A stretch of DNA of 64,000 nucleotides from Alteriqipengyuania flavescens (GTDB lineage: Bacteria; Pseudomonadota; Alphaproteobacteria; Sphingomonadales; Sphingomonadaceae), in the NCBI RefSeq assembly GCF_030406725.1, contig NZ_CP129107.1, positions 1,964,501-2,028,500 on the forward strand. The letters run 5' to 3'. A model generated the notes under the pieces. The model ran no database searches, had not been told where the DNA came from, and worked only from the letters and a program-made list of their open reading frames with translations. Of this stretch, positions 46,107 through 55,725 are shown piece by piece (the first letter of the stretch is position 1; each line of letters opens with the position of its first letter). The position numbers and the translations under genes were made by a program.

Positions 46107-46745
46107 TCATTTGTTCGCTGAGAGGGCGGCTTCGCAAAAAGCGCGGATGCGGCCGATATCCTTGACGCCGAGCGCCGATTCAAGCCCGCTGGAGGCATCT
46201 ACCAGCGGTGCGCCCGTGCGGCGGATGGCATCGGCCACCGTGTCGGGGGTCAGGCCGCCGGCAAGCCCCCAATCGGTCTGGTGGTTGAAACCGTCCAGTA
46301 CGCTCCAGTCGAAGCCCACGCCATTGCCGCCGGGCAGCGCCTTGGCCGGCGCATCGTACAGCAGCCGCGCCGCCGCCTTGGCATAGCGCTGCACCTTTTC
46401 GAGCGATTTCGCATTCTGGATGCCCACCGCCTTCCAGAACTCCAGCTTGGTATGCTGGGCGAGGAGGTTGAGCCATTCGGCCGTCTCCGCCCCGTGGAAC
46501 TGGACGATGTCGGGCTTCACCGTATCGTGCGCCATTCCCAGCTCCGCCGGCTGCATGTTCACGGTGAGCAGCACGACTTTCACATCCTTCGGCACGCGCC
46601 GGCGCAAGGCTGCTGCATCCTCGAGGCTCAAGTGGCGCGGGCTGGGCTCAAAATGCACGAGGCCGATGTGGGTCGCCCCCGCATCGACCGCCGCATCGAC
46701 GGTCTCGGGTGTGGAAAGCCCGCAGATCTTTACAAGCTGGGTCAT
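46107..46745 (-). CDS. trpF: Phosphoribosylanthranilate isomerase
   Basis: The 212-residue TIM-barrel protein has the catalytic cysteine in [29 protein letters not shown] and the GGLTPDTV phosphate-binding region. It isomerises phosphoribosylanthranilate in tryptophan synthesis. The ATG at 46745 lies four bases after the pyrF stop codon. trpD, trpC and trpE are not nearby, so the pathway is split across the genome. Confidence 0.94.
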   Translation of the reverse strand: MTQLVKICGLSTPETVDAAVDAGATHIGLVHFEPSPRHLSLEDAAALRRRVPKDVKVVLLTVNMQPAELGMAHDTVKPDIVQFHGAETAEWLNLLAQHTKLEFWKAVGIQNAKSLEKVQRYAKAAARLLYDAPAKALPGGNGVGFDWSVLDGFNHQTDWGLAGGLTPDTVADAIRRTGAPLVDASSGLESALGVKDIGRIRAFCEAALSANK

Positions 46746-46749
46746 TGGT

Positions 46750-47424
46750 TCAGAGTGTCGCCTCGATATCGCGGGCGGCTTGCGCGGGATCGTCGGCGCG
46801 GCTGATGGGGCGGCCGATGACCAGCACGCTGGCGCCGTCGTCACGCGCCTGACGCGGGGTTACGGTGCGCTTCTGGTCGCCGGTGGCGGCGCCTGCCGGG
46901 CGCAGGCCGGGCACGACGAAATAGCCGCCGTGCCATTGCTGTTTGACCGATTTCACTTCCTGCCCGGAACACACGATCCCGTCGAGCCCGCTCGCCTGTG
47001 CGAGTTCGGCAAGGCGCATCACGTGGTCGTGGGGGGAGCCGGTCACGCCGGTCCGAGCAAGGTCCCGCTCGTCGAGGCTGGTGAGCATCGTCACGGCGAC
47101 GACCTTGCACCGCTCGCCCGCGGCGGCCTTGGCATCTTCCATCATCGCCCGCCCGCCGCCGGCGTGGACGGTGACGATGGCCGGTTCCAGCACACTGATC
47201 GCCCGCATCGCCGCGCCGACGGTGTTGGGAATGTCGTGCAGCTTGAGGTCGAGAAAGATCGGCAGGCCCACTTGCGCCAGGTCGTGGACCCCGTGCGAGC
47301 CGTGGGCACAAAAGAATTCCAGGCCCAGCTTCAGCCCGCCGACATGCGCCTTGACGCGGCTTGCGAGCGCGCGCGCGGCATCGAGCTGCGGCACATCGAC
47401 GGCGAGGAAGACGGGGTTGGTCAC
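46750..47424 (-). CDS. pyrF: Orotidine 5'-phosphate decarboxylase
   Basis: The 224-residue product has FLAVDVPQ at its start, the catalytic cluster LDLKLHDIPNT with K61, and the phosphate-binding VLVIGRPISRA. It decarboxylates OMP to UMP. A GTG start at 47424 gives the family's usual N-terminus; the ribosome-binding site is weak and lies at the lapA end, eight bases away, so coupling to lapA is likely. The longer in-frame reading was rejected. Confidence 0.93.
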   Translation of the reverse strand: MTNPVFLAVDVPQLDAARALASRVKAHVGGLKLGLEFFCAHGSHGVHDLAQVGLPIFLDLKLHDIPNTVGAAMRAISVLEPAIVTVHAGGGRAMMEDAKAAAGERCKVVAVTMLTSLDERDLARTGVTGSPHDHVMRLAELAQASGLDGIVCSGQEVKSVKQQWHGGYFVVPGLRPAGAATGDQKRTVTPRQARDDGASVLVIGRPISRADDPAQAARDIEATL

Positions 47425-47432
47425 GGGCGCGG

Positions 47433-47813
47433 TCAGGACTTGTCGTCGGCCGTCAGCGGGCCGGGATCTTCCAGCGGTCGCGGGCGGTCGGAATGGGTCG
47501 GCGTGGGGCTGGGTACCGGTGCGGGCGTCGGTGTCGCAGCGGTGGTTGACGCGGTTCCCGCCGTGTGCGTGGTGTGCGTCGTGCTCTGCAGGGACCGGAT
47601 CTTGCGCTCCAGCCGCCATGCCTGCGTGCGATAGACCAGCCAGGTCGGCACCAGGCCGAGCAGGAAGGACACGATCACCACCGCGGGCAGGCGAGTCTGC
47701 CAGATCAGGTTTTCCCAGATGTGGACTTCGCTCGTTTCGCCCCAGTTGGCCACCGAGAAGGCGACCAGCGCGACCAGCAGGAAAACCCACACCAGCGTTC
47801 TGACAATCTGCAT
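47433..47813 (-). CDS. LapA domain inner-membrane protein (DUF1049)
   Basis: The 126-residue protein has two membrane helices (about 4-24 and 41-61) around an NWGETSEVHIW loop, which matches the LapA/DUF1049 family. A coiled segment and a long proline- and threonine-rich tail follow. In Escherichia coli LapA acts with LapB in control of LPS synthesis. Here no lapB is adjacent. It heads the tight run that continues with pyrF, trpF, trpB, a small membrane protein, trpA, accD and folC. Confidence 0.85.
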   Translation of the reverse strand: MQIVRTLVWVFLLVALVAFSVANWGETSEVHIWENLIWQTRLPAVVIVSFLLGLVPTWLVYRTQAWRLERKIRSLQSTTHTTHTAGTASTTAATPTPAPVPSPTPTHSDRPRPLEDPGPLTADDKS

Positions 47814-47883
47814 TCCAATCTCCCTCGAAGAACGGGCGCGATGCTAGGGGCAGGGCCGCCGCTTGGGAAGGGGCGGCGCGCCG

Positions 47884-49194
47884 TCAGCCGAAGACGCGGT
47901 CGAAGATCGTGTCGACCTGTCTGAAGTGGTAATCGAGGTTGAAGCTTTCGGCGAGGTCTTCGGGCGCGATCTTCGCCGTCACTTCCTCGTCGGCCTGCAA
48001 CAGTTCGAGCAGCGACCGCTTGCCGTCCGATTCCCACACTTTCATCGCGTTGCGCTGGACCAGCGCATAGGCATCCTCGCGGCTGATGCCGGCCTGCGTC
48101 AGGGCGAGCAGGACGCGCTGGGAATGGACGAGGCCGCCCATCCGGTCGAGATTGGCCTGCATGCGGTCGGGATAGACCAGCAGCTTGTCGACCACGCCGG
48201 TCAGCCGCGCCAATGCGAAATCGAGCGTGATGGTGGCATCGGGGCCGATGAACCGTTCGACCGAGGAGTGGGAAATGTCACGCTCGTGCCAGAGCGCCAC
48301 GTTCTCCATGGCGGGCAGGGCGTAGGCGCGGATCATCCGGGCCTGCCCGGTCAGGTTCTCGGTCAGGATCGGGTTGCGCTTGTGCGGCATAGCGCTCGAA
48401 CCCTTCTGGCCGGGCGAGAAATATTCCTCTGCCTCAAGCACCTCGGTGCGCTGCAGATGGCGGATTTCCACCGCGAGCCGCTCGATTGAGCTCGCGATCA
48501 CGGCCAGTGTGGCGAAATACATCGCGTGGCGATCGCGCGGGATGACCTGCGTGCTGACCGGCTCGACCGCCAGGCCAAGGCGTTCAGCAACGTGCTCTTC
48601 GACTTCGGGCGGAATGTTGGCGAACGTGCCGACAGCGCCGCTTATCGCGCACGTTGCGATCTCTGCGCGCGCGGCGACGAGGCGGGCGCGGCAGCGTTCG
48701 AATTCGGCGTAGGCCTGCGCCAGCTTCAGGCCGAAAGTGGTCGGTTCGGCGTGGATGCCGTGGCTGCGCCCGATGGTGGCGGTGTACTTGTGCTCTTCCG
48801 CCCGACGCTTCAGCGCGGCGAGCAGCAGGTCCATGTCTTCCAGCAGGATGTCGCTCGCCCGCGCCAGCTGCACGGCAAGCGTGGTATCCAGCACGTCGCT
48901 GCTGGTCATGCCCTGATGCATGAAGCGCGCTTCCTCGCCGACCTGGTCGGCGACCCAGGTTAGGAAGGCGATGACGTCGTGCTTGGTGACCGCCTCGATC
49001 TCGTCGATCGCATTCACGTCGATCTCCGGCTCGGTCGCCCACCAGTCCCACAGCGCCTTGGCCGCGCTGTCCGGCACGACGCCCAGCTCGCCCAGCTTCT
49101 CGGTCGCATGCGCCTCGATCTCGAACCAGATGCGATATTTCGCTTCCGGCTCCCACAAGGCGGTCATGGCAGGGCGGGCGTAACGGGGGACCAT
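47884..49194 (-). CDS. purB: Adenylosuccinate lyase
   Basis: The 436-residue enzyme has the fumarase-superfamily signature [10 protein letters not shown] with its catalytic serine, the [15 protein letters not shown] region and [14 protein letters not shown]. It acts twice in purine synthesis, making AICAR and AMP. It is upstream of lapA with a 70-base gap on the same strand, so it may or may not share a transcript. It diverges from the DUF3857 gene. Confidence 0.96.
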   Translation of the reverse strand: MVPRYARPAMTALWEPEAKYRIWFEIEAHATEKLGELGVVPDSAAKALWDWWATEPEIDVNAIDEIEAVTKHDVIAFLTWVADQVGEEARFMHQGMTSSDVLDTTLAVQLARASDILLEDMDLLLAALKRRAEEHKYTATIGRSHGIHAEPTTFGLKLAQAYAEFERCRARLVAARAEIATCAISGAVGTFANIPPEVEEHVAERLGLAVEPVSTQVIPRDRHAMYFATLAVIASSIERLAVEIRHLQRTEVLEAEEYFSPGQKGSSAMPHKRNPILTENLTGQARMIRAYALPAMENVALWHERDISHSSVERFIGPDATITLDFALARLTGVVDKLLVYPDRMQANLDRMGGLVHSQRVLLALTQAGISREDAYALVQRNAMKVWESDGKRSLLELLQADEEVTAKIAPEDLAESFNLDYHFRQVDTIFDRVFG

Positions 49195-49354
49195 GGGATG
49201 CTCCGGTCGGATGGCTTGGGGACGAGGGGCGCGTATGGCTTCGGCCCCGGCAATTCAAGCCCGCTTCCCCGCATTTCCTTGTAAGAACACGGCAAGGTGT
49301 GCAGGCTACGGCGAGGGATGCGGAAATTTGCCGTATTCAACAGGGGATTAATTC

Positions 49355-52138
49355 GTGAGTCGCACCAAATTTGCCGCGTTTGGCTTGATTGCCGCTGCCT
49401 GGGTTTCGCCTGCACTTGCCGGGGACGAGCCGATATACGCACCGGCTCCCGATTGGGTGGAGGTCATCCCGGCTAGCGAGGTAGACAGCGATACGGGGCC
49501 GTCGGACCGGCTGATCGATACGCAGATCTGGATCGATGAGGGCACTGTCCATCGCTACGAAGAGCGGATCGTGCGGCTCGACAGCACCGAGGCGTTGACT
49601 TCTGCCGGTACGCTGCAGACCACGTGGCTGCCCGACAAGGGCGACCTGACTATTCATGCCCTGCAGATCCTGCGCGGCGGGGAGGTCATCGATCTGATCG
49701 AACAGGGCGTGCGCTTCGATACGCTGCGCCGCGAACGCGGGCTGGAGATGCGCTTCCTCGACGGCGTCCTGACGGCAACGGTCGCGGTTCCCGGCCTCAA
49801 GGTCGGCGACCGGCTTCGCGTGGCCTATTCGACTTCGCTCAACGACCAGGCGCTGGGTAACGAAATCCAGGCGCGCCATTTCCTGCCCAGCGAACCGCAG
49901 CAGATCGGCCGCAGCCGGGTTATCGCGAGCTGGGCAGCAGACGACGACATCCTGTGGTCGGCAGGCCCGGACGTGGAGGGCATCGAAACGGAGACGGTCG
50001 GGGGGCGCACGCGTCTTTCGCTCGAACTTCCCATCGCGCGGCGCAAGCCCGTGCCTTACGACGCGCCGAGCCGCTTCAAGCGCCCGCCGATTCTGGAAAT
50101 TACCAGTTTCGCCAATTGGCAGGAATTGTCTCGCGAGATGGCGCCGCACTTCGAAACCGCCGCAACCATAGAGCCCGGCGGCGAGCTTGCCGGCAAGGTT
50201 GCTGCAATCAGGGCCGCCAGCACCGACCTGCTGACCCGGGCGGTCGCGGCCACGCGGCTGGTGCAGGAAGACATCAGCTATTTGATGAATGGTCTCGATG
50301 GCGGAAATTACCTGCCACAGAACGCCGAACTGACATGGGACAAGAAATACGGCGACTGCAAGGCCAAGTCGGTCCTGCTGCTCAGCATGCTGCGAGAGCT
50401 GGGCATCGAATCGCAGGCCGTGCTCGTGACGACGCAGGGCGGGGATGCCTTGAGCGAGGTGACCGCCTTGCCCGGACATTTCGACCATATGATCGTGCGC
50501 GCCACGATCGACGGGGTCGACTACTGGATCGACGGCACCAGCAACGGTACCCGCGCGACCAATATCGGCGAAGTTCCGCCGTTTTACTATGCGCTGCCAT
50601 TGACCGCAGAAGGGACCGACCTGGTCCCGATGACCCAGCGTGAGCAGCCCTGGCCCGACCAGATCATGACGACCGTTCTCGACTTGTCGGCAGGGATCGA
50701 CCTGCCAGGCCTGTCCACCATGCGCATACAGGCGTTCGGGGCGGGCGGGGCCTCGTTCAAGCAATTCGCCGCGCAGCTGGACGCGCAGGGCAAGCAGGAG
50801 ATGCTGCGGTCCATGTCCGGTTCGGGCGATATCGTGACCGACGTAGACGTCAGTTATGACGACGAAAGCGGGACCGGGCTGTTCGTGGCGAAAGGGCTGA
50901 TGGACAACCCGTTTTCGTGGCGCGATGGCGAGCTTGTTTACAATCTGACCCCTTCCTCGGGACTCAGCTTCTCACCCGACCGCGCGCGATCTTCATGGCG
51001 GAACATACCCGCAGCGACACGAGGCCCGACCCGCGAGCGGTCGATCTTGGAATTGGAGCTGCCGGGCGCCGGCAAAGGCTTCACGCTTCGCGGCGATGCG
51101 GCGATGCGCGGCGAAGCGGCCAACCAGGTCATCAGCTGGGACGGTGCGATCGAGGGAAGCACTGTAAGTGTCGCCGTAGAAACGATCGGGCATCTGGGCG
51201 AAATTGCCCCAGACCGCATCGGCGCGGAAAAACGCGCTGTGATGGCTCTCTCGGCGAAGAAGCTGGAAGTGCTTGCTCCGGCCGATCCGCTGTGGCGCTG
51301 GGAACGTGATCCGCGCGAACTGGCGCGCGCCGCCGCGCCGCTGATGGCGCAATTCGATGCCGCCCTCGCGAATGCCGCTCCCGACGATTTCGCCCCGCTT
51401 GAACGCAGGGCCGCATTCAAGAAACTTCTGCTGGATTACGAAGCGGCGCTAATTGATTACGACCGGCTGGTAGAAGAGCGCGGTGCGATCGACGAATTGC
51501 GGACGCGCGCATCCTTGCACGACCAGATGGGAAACCTTGCCAAGGCGACGGAGGGCTATCGCGAGGTCTACGACCTCGAGCCTGACGTGTGGAACGGCTA
51601 TAATCTGGCCATTGCCCTCGCCCGAACGGGCGCCATCGACGAGGCGCTGGAAACGCTCGACACTATCGTTGTCGATGACGACGACGCATGGCGCATCGCC
51701 ACCTTCCGCTCCGACATCCTGGGCATTGCCGGCCGCGCGGAAGACGGGCTTTTCGAGATCGAGAGTGCGCTGGCATCGGGCGAGACGGACGCCGCGCTGC
51801 TCAACCAGGATTGCTGGTTCCGCGGGATCTACGACGTTGGCACCGAAGACGGGGTCGCGCGATGCAATGCCGCTGTCGAGAAAGCCAGCGAGTCCGCCAA
51901 CGTATTCGACAGCCGGGCCATGATGCATTTCAAGCTAGGCGATCACGATGCGGCGCTTGCCGACCTCGATGCGGCGCTGGAACTCGACCCTTCGCAGGAA
52001 GCCTCGCTTTACCTGCGCGGCGTCGTGCGCCTGGCTGAGGGCGACGCCGCAGGAATGGACGATATCCGCGCGGCCCGGCGCATCTGGCCGGCAGTCGACA
52101 CGATCTACGCCGGATACGGTATTACGCCGCCGTCCTGA
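49355..52138 (+). CDS. DUF3857/transglutaminase-like protein with TPR-like C-terminus
   Basis: The 927-residue secreted protein begins with GTG at 49355 after AGGGGA. A signal peptide ends near SPALA. DUF3857 covers roughly residues 60-220. A transglutaminase-like domain follows, with C335 in KYGDCKAKS, H378 in FDHMIV and D393 in YWIDGT, so the papain-like triad is intact. The last 200 residues contain TPR-like helical repeats (ALADLDAALELDPSQEAS type). The triad suggests peptide-bond cleavage or cross-linking in the periplasm; the substrate is unknown. It is convergent with radC. Confidence 0.85.
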   Translation: MSRTKFAAFGLIAAAWVSPALAGDEPIYAPAPDWVEVIPASEVDSDTGPSDRLIDTQIWIDEGTVHRYEERIVRLDSTEALTSAGTLQTTWLPDKGDLTIHALQILRGGEVIDLIEQGVRFDTLRRERGLEMRFLDGVLTATVAVPGLKVGDRLRVAYSTSLNDQALGNEIQARHFLPSEPQQIGRSRVIASWAADDDILWSAGPDVEGIETETVGGRTRLSLELPIARRKPVPYDAPSRFKRPPILEITSFANWQELSREMAPHFETAATIEPGGELAGKVAAIRAASTDLLTRAVAATRLVQEDISYLMNGLDGGNYLPQNAELTWDKKYGDCKAKSVLLLSMLRELGIESQAVLVTTQGGDALSEVTALPGHFDHMIVRATIDGVDYWIDGTSNGTRATNIGEVPPFYYALPLTAEGTDLVPMTQREQPWPDQIMTTVLDLSAGIDLPGLSTMRIQAFGAGGASFKQFAAQLDAQGKQEMLRSMSGSGDIVTDVDVSYDDESGTGLFVAKGLMDNPFSWRDGELVYNLTPSSGLSFSPDRARSSWRNIPAATRGPTRERSILELELPGAGKGFTLRGDAAMRGEAANQVISWDGAIEGSTVSVAVETIGHLGEIAPDRIGAEKRAVMALSAKKLEVLAPADPLWRWERDPRELARAAAPLMAQFDAALANAAPDDFAPLERRAAFKKLLLDYEAALIDYDRLVEERGAIDELRTRASLHDQMGNLAKATEGYREVYDLEPDVWNGYNLAIALARTGAIDEALETLDTIVVDDDDAWRIATFRSDILGIAGRAEDGLFEIESALASGETDAALLNQDCWFRGIYDVGTEDGVARCNAAVEKASESANVFDSRAMMHFKLGDHDAALADLDAALELDPSQEASLYLRGVVRLAEGDAAGMDDIRAARRIWPAVDTIYAGYGITPPS

Positions 52139-52157
52139 CAAGCCTTACAGGCAGGGC

Positions 52158-52877
52158 TCAGATGAGCCCCTTGCTCCGCAGCGAAACGTGCCCTTCGCGC
52201 CCTACGATGACGTGATCGTGTACGACGATTCCGAGCAGGCGCCCGGCTTCGGCGATCCGGTTGGTGATGTCGATGTCGGCGCGGCTCGGCTGCGGGTTGC
52301 CGCTCGGATGGTTGTGGACGAGGATCAGCGCCGTCGCGCCGATTTCCAGCGCACGCTTTACCACTTCGCGCGGATGGATCGCGGCCTCGTCGATCGAACC
52401 GTCACCGACGTGGTCGTCCAGGATCAGGCGGTTCTGTGTGTTCAGGTACAGCACGCGGACCCGTTCCACCGTCAGGTGGGCCATGTCGATCGTGAGGTAG
52501 TCGATCAACGCCTGCCAGCTGCCCAGCACGGGCTTGTCCTGTACGCCCGCCTTCGCCAGCCTGCGTGCGGCCAGGGCCACGACCTTCAGCGCGGCGGCGC
52601 TGGTCTCGCCCATCTGCGGGTGTCCGGCGAGGGCCTTCGGGTCGGCATTGAGCACCCCGGCCAGCGAACCGAAGCGCTGCATCAGGCTCTTTGCGATGGG
52701 CTTGGTATCGATCCGCGGGCGCGAGGCGGCGAGAAGATATTCGAGCACCTCGTAATCGGCCAGCGCGTCCGCGCCGCCTTCCAGCAATCGCGTGCGCAGC
52801 CGTGCGCGGTGCCCGGCATGATCGGCCTTGCCAGCCTGGCCTTTCTTGGCCGGCGTGTCGGTGCGCCCCTCTTCCAC
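52158..52877 (-). CDS. radC: JAMM/MPN-domain protein RadC
   Basis: The 239-residue product has an N-terminal helix-hairpin-helix-like UPF0758 part (YEVLEYLLAASRPR) and a C-terminal JAMM metal-binding motif, HNHPSGNPQPSRADID. Despite its name, a role in DNA repair is not established. The GTG at 52877 is the most likely start; further upstream the frame is open without a good start or ribosome-binding site, and reaches into the atpI leader. It diverges from the ATP synthase operon. Confidence 0.85.
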   Translation of the reverse strand: MEEGRTDTPAKKGQAGKADHAGHRARLRTRLLEGGADALADYEVLEYLLAASRPRIDTKPIAKSLMQRFGSLAGVLNADPKALAGHPQMGETSAAALKVVALAARRLAKAGVQDKPVLGSWQALIDYLTIDMAHLTVERVRVLYLNTQNRLILDDHVGDGSIDEAAIHPREVVKRALEIGATALILVHNHPSGNPQPSRADIDITNRIAEAGRLLGIVVHDHVIVGREGHVSLRSKGLI

Positions 52878-53055
52878 GCCGCCTGATTGCCCGCCATCGC
52901 GCGCCTGTGCAAGGCGGGAAGCGGGGCGGGGGCGGAATATACCGGATGCAAGCGGGCCACTGCGGTTGACTCGAATCCGGCACCCCCCTAAGGGGGCGGC
53001 GCCCTTGGCGGGCACCTTCGTTGCCCGTGCCTCACACACTCCGCAGGAGCATGGC

Positions 53056-53382
53056 ATGAGCGACGATAAACCCGCCCGGGAACCCGTCGGTGAAGATGCG
53101 AGAATCGACGCGCTGGAAGAGCGGCTCAAGGCGGCTCAGGAGCGCGAAGCGGAACGCAACCGGCCGAAGACGCAAGGTACCGATGCGAATTACAAGCTCG
53201 GCAACCGCGTCCTGGCCGAACTGCTCGGCGGGCTTCTTGGCGGGGCGGCGATCGGATGGGTCATCGACCGGGTCTTCGATACGTCGCCGTGGGGTCTGTT
53301 GGTGATGCTGTTCCTCGGGATCGGTGTCGCCTTCAGGAACATCATCCGGATTTCCAGCCGGCGCCCGGACGATCCCCAGTAA
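53056..53382 (+). CDS. atpI: ATP synthase protein I (AtpI/AtpZ-like)
   Basis: The protein has 108 residues, an N-terminal charged helix rich in Glu, Arg and Lys, and two membrane helices (about 55-72 and 79-97). AGGAG lies six bases before the ATG. Position directly before atpB and this layout identify AtpI, which helps c-ring assembly and, in related forms, Mg2+ transport. Sequence similarity alone is weak in this family, so context carries much of the call. Confidence 0.88.
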   Translation: MSDDKPAREPVGEDARIDALEERLKAAQEREAERNRPKTQGTDANYKLGNRVLAELLGGLLGGAAIGWVIDRVFDTSPWGLLVMLFLGIGVAFRNIIRISSRRPDDPQ

Positions 53383-53430
53383 GGGGTTCGCGATGGGCGC
53401 CCGTTGCATGCAGGTTTGAGGTATTTCGCG

Positions 53431-54222
53431 GTGGCGCAAGAAGCCAAAGTCGATCCGATGTACCAGTTCCAGATCCAGCCGATCTTCGGCTCGGAAAACT
53501 GGGAACTGGGCAGTAGCGGTTTCAATATCGCCTTCACCAACAGCGCGATGTGGATGCTGATCAGCGCCGTCGTGCTGTGGGTATTCATGCTGGGCGGTAT
53601 GCGGCGGGAACTGGTGCCGGGCCGCTGGCAGATGGCCGTTGAAAGCTTCACCGGCTTCATCGACAACATGCTGGAAGCCAACGTCGGCAAGGCCGGGCGC
53701 AAATATGTGCCCTACATCTTCAGCCTCTTCATGTTCATCCTGTTCGCCAACCTCCTCGGCCTGATGCCGCTGGGCCTGGCGGGCGTCCACCCGTTCACGT
53801 TCACCAGCCACCTGACGGTGACCGGAGTGCTGTCGCTGTTGACCTTCGCGATCGTCCTGATCGTGGGTTTCGCGAAGCACGGTTTTCACTTCTTCAGCCT
53901 GTTCGTGCCGCATGGCACACCGTGGCCGATGATCCCGATCATCTTCCCGATCGAGCTGATCAGCTTCCTGTTCCGCCCGATCAGCCTGGCGCTGCGACTG
54001 TTCGTCGCCATGATGGCCGGTCATGTCCTGCTGGAAATCCTCTCCAGCTTCGTGATCAGCGGCATCAACGCCGGCCCGGCCTTTAGCGCGCTCGTTTCCA
54101 TCCCCAGCATGCTGCTGATGATCGCCATCTGCGCGCTGGAAATCCTGGTCGCGGGCATCCAGGCCTATGTTTTCGCACTGCTTAGCTCGCTGTACATCAA
54201 CGACGCTGAAAACCTTCACTAA
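53431..54222 (+). CDS. atpB: ATP synthase F0 subunit a
   Basis: The protein has 263 residues with five to six membrane helices and the key arginine in RPISLALRLFVAMMAGH, which faces the c-ring glutamate. A GTG at 53431 was chosen because TGAGG lies nine bases upstream; a TTG 27 bases earlier is the alternative. Together with subunit c it forms the proton path. The F1 genes (atpHAGDC) are not here, as is usual in Alphaproteobacteria. Confidence 0.95.
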   Translation: MAQEAKVDPMYQFQIQPIFGSENWELGSSGFNIAFTNSAMWMLISAVVLWVFMLGGMRRELVPGRWQMAVESFTGFIDNMLEANVGKAGRKYVPYIFSLFMFILFANLLGLMPLGLAGVHPFTFTSHLTVTGVLSLLTFAIVLIVGFAKHGFHFFSLFVPHGTPWPMIPIIFPIELISFLFRPISLALRLFVAMMAGHVLLEILSSFVISGINAGPAFSALVSIPSMLLMIAICALEILVAGIQAYVFALLSSLYINDAENLH

Positions 54223-54258
54223 GCCTTTCAATTCTATCTGTTTACAAAGGAATTTCTC

Positions 54259-54483
54259 ATGGATCTCGAAGCTGCAAAAATGATCGGTGCCGGTCTCGCT
54301 GCCATCGGCGCCGGCATGGCTGCCCTGGGCGTGGGTAACGTCTTCGGCTCGTTCCTCGAAAGCGCCCTGCGCAACCCGGGTGCCGCAGACGGCCAGCAGG
54401 GCCGCCTGTTCATCGGCTTCGCCGCAGCCGAACTTCTCGGCCTGCTGGCATTCGTCATCGCGATGATCATCCTCTTCGTCTGA
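54259..54483 (+). CDS. atpE: ATP synthase F0 subunit c
   Basis: The 74-residue protein has two membrane helices. The first has a glycine-rich helix-packing pattern (GAGLAAIGAGMAALGVG), the loop is ALRNPGA, and E58 in AAELLGLLAF is the proton carrier. It lacks the extra polar ligands of sodium-type rings, so proton coupling is inferred. AAAGGAATTTCTC precedes the ATG. A strong stem-loop follows, which may adjust its dose relative to the genes on either side. Confidence 0.97.
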   Translation: MDLEAAKMIGAGLAAIGAGMAALGVGNVFGSFLESALRNPGAADGQQGRLFIGFAAAELLGLLAFVIAMIILFV

Positions 54484-54493
54484 GGAAAGAAAA

Positions 54494-54525
54494 CGGCAGT
54501 CGGCGAGGATCCCTCCCGACTGCCG
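54494..54525 (+). promoter_or_regulatory. Intercistronic stem-loop between atpE and atpF'
   Basis: CGGCAGTCGG at 54494-54503 pairs perfectly with CCGACTGCCG at 54516-54525, and an inner GAGG/CCTC extends it. No T tract follows. Such structures after atpE can protect the c-subunit message and raise its level above the neighbours. This role is inferred. Confidence 0.65.
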
Positions 54526-54565
54526 CCTCGCCTGACCGCTTCCCACCCGACGCTCGGAATCCGCC

Positions 54566-55060
54566 ATGCCTCAAATCGCGCAGCTCGCCGAAACGTGGTC
54601 CAGCCAGCTCTTCTGGCTGCTGGTCTTCTTCGGCCTCGTCTACTTCATCGTCGGTCGCGGAATGGTGCCGAAGGTGATGGGCACGGTGGAATCGCGCGAC
54701 AAGCAGATCGCCGACGATCTTGCCGCAGCGCAGGCCGCCCGCGACGCGGCCGATGCGCAGGAAGAAGCGTGGCGCGTTCGCGAGAACGAGAACCGTGCGA
54801 ACGCGCAGGCCGTGGTGGCTGAAGCGAAGGCCGAGGCTGCCCGGAACACCGAAAAGAAACTGGCCGCAGCCCAGTCGCGCATCGACAAGAAGATTGCCGA
54901 TGCCGAAACCCGGATCGAAGCTTCGCGCAGCGAAGCGTTGGCCGAAATCGAAACCGTCGCGGTCGAAGCCACGCAGGACATCGTCCGCCAGCTGGCCGGT
55001 GTGACCGCAACCAAGCCGACGGCAAAGGCTGCCGTGAAGAAGGCCATGGCCCATGTCTGA
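54566..55060 (+). CDS. atpF': ATP synthase F0 subunit b'
   Basis: The 164-residue protein has one N-terminal membrane helix (about 16-35, LFWLLVFFGLVYFIVGRG) followed by an alanine- and glutamate-rich coiled coil. Its place before a second, longer b-type gene identifies it as b', found in phototrophs and Alphaproteobacteria that have b/b' heterodimers. Its end overlaps the start of atpF by eight bases. Confidence 0.92.
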   Translation: MPQIAQLAETWSSQLFWLLVFFGLVYFIVGRGMVPKVMGTVESRDKQIADDLAAAQAARDAADAQEEAWRVRENENRANAQAVVAEAKAEAARNTEKKLAAAQSRIDKKIADAETRIEASRSEALAEIETVAVEATQDIVRQLAGVTATKPTAKAAVKKAMAHV

Positions 55061-55646
55061 CACTCGCAGCGATCCCTTCGCCGGCCAGCCGCCGGAAGTT
55101 CTCGCCACGGATGCCGCGGAAATCACCGGCACCATCGATCACGGCGCGGGCAAGCACGAGGAACCCAGCGCCTTCGGTCTGGAACCCTACCAGTGGGTGG
55201 CCGTCTCGATGGTCATTTTCATCCTGATCGCCCTGTTCGTCGCCAAGGCGCACAAGGCGGTGACGGGCGGGCTCGACAACCAGATCGCCGCCATCCGCCA
55301 GCAGCTCGACGAAGCCAAGTCGCTCCGGGCCGAGGCAGAGGCACTGCGCGAAGAATACGCCGCCAAGGTCGCCGGCGCCGAAAAGGACGCCGAGGCGATG
55401 CTCGCCAACGCGCAGACCGAAGCCGACGCCATCGTCGCCAAGGCCGAAGCGGATACGGAAGCGACCATCACGCGCCGTAAGGCCATGGCCGAGGACAAGA
55501 TCGCCGCTGCTGAACGCGCGGCGGTGGACGATCTCAAGGCGCGCGCAGCCAATGCCGCAGCGGCAGCGAGCCGCGCGATCATCGGCGAGAAGCACGATGC
55601 CGCGAGTGATGCGTCGCTGGTGGACAAGACCATCGCCAGCATCTGA
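55053..55646 (+). CDS. atpF: ATP synthase F0 subunit b
   Basis: The 197-residue protein has a membrane helix at about residues 48-66 and a long coiled coil forming the peripheral stalk. It differs from b' by a hydrophilic N-terminal extension of about 45 residues (beginning MSDTRSDPFAGQPPEVL). The start overlaps atpF', so translation is coupled. A terminator follows, so the F0 operon ends here. Confidence 0.92.
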   Translation: MSDTRSDPFAGQPPEVLATDAAEITGTIDHGAGKHEEPSAFGLEPYQWVAVSMVIFILIALFVAKAHKAVTGGLDNQIAAIRQQLDEAKSLRAEAEALREEYAAKVAGAEKDAEAMLANAQTEADAIVAKAEADTEATITRRKAMAEDKIAAAERAAVDDLKARAANAAAAASRAIIGEKHDAASDASLVDKTIASI

Positions 55647-55674
55647 GCGGACATCTCAACCGATTATCGAAGAG

Positions 55675-55698
55675 GGCGGCCTGCGGGTCGCCTTTTTT
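55675..55698 (+). terminator. Rho-independent terminator of the F0 operon
   Basis: GGCGGCC at 55675-55681 pairs with GGGTCGCC at 55685-55692 around the loop TGC, with one G-U pair, and TTTTTT follows to 55698. Confidence 0.85.
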
Positions 55699-55725
55699 GT
55701 GCCCGATCGACGGGGACGGGCTGCC

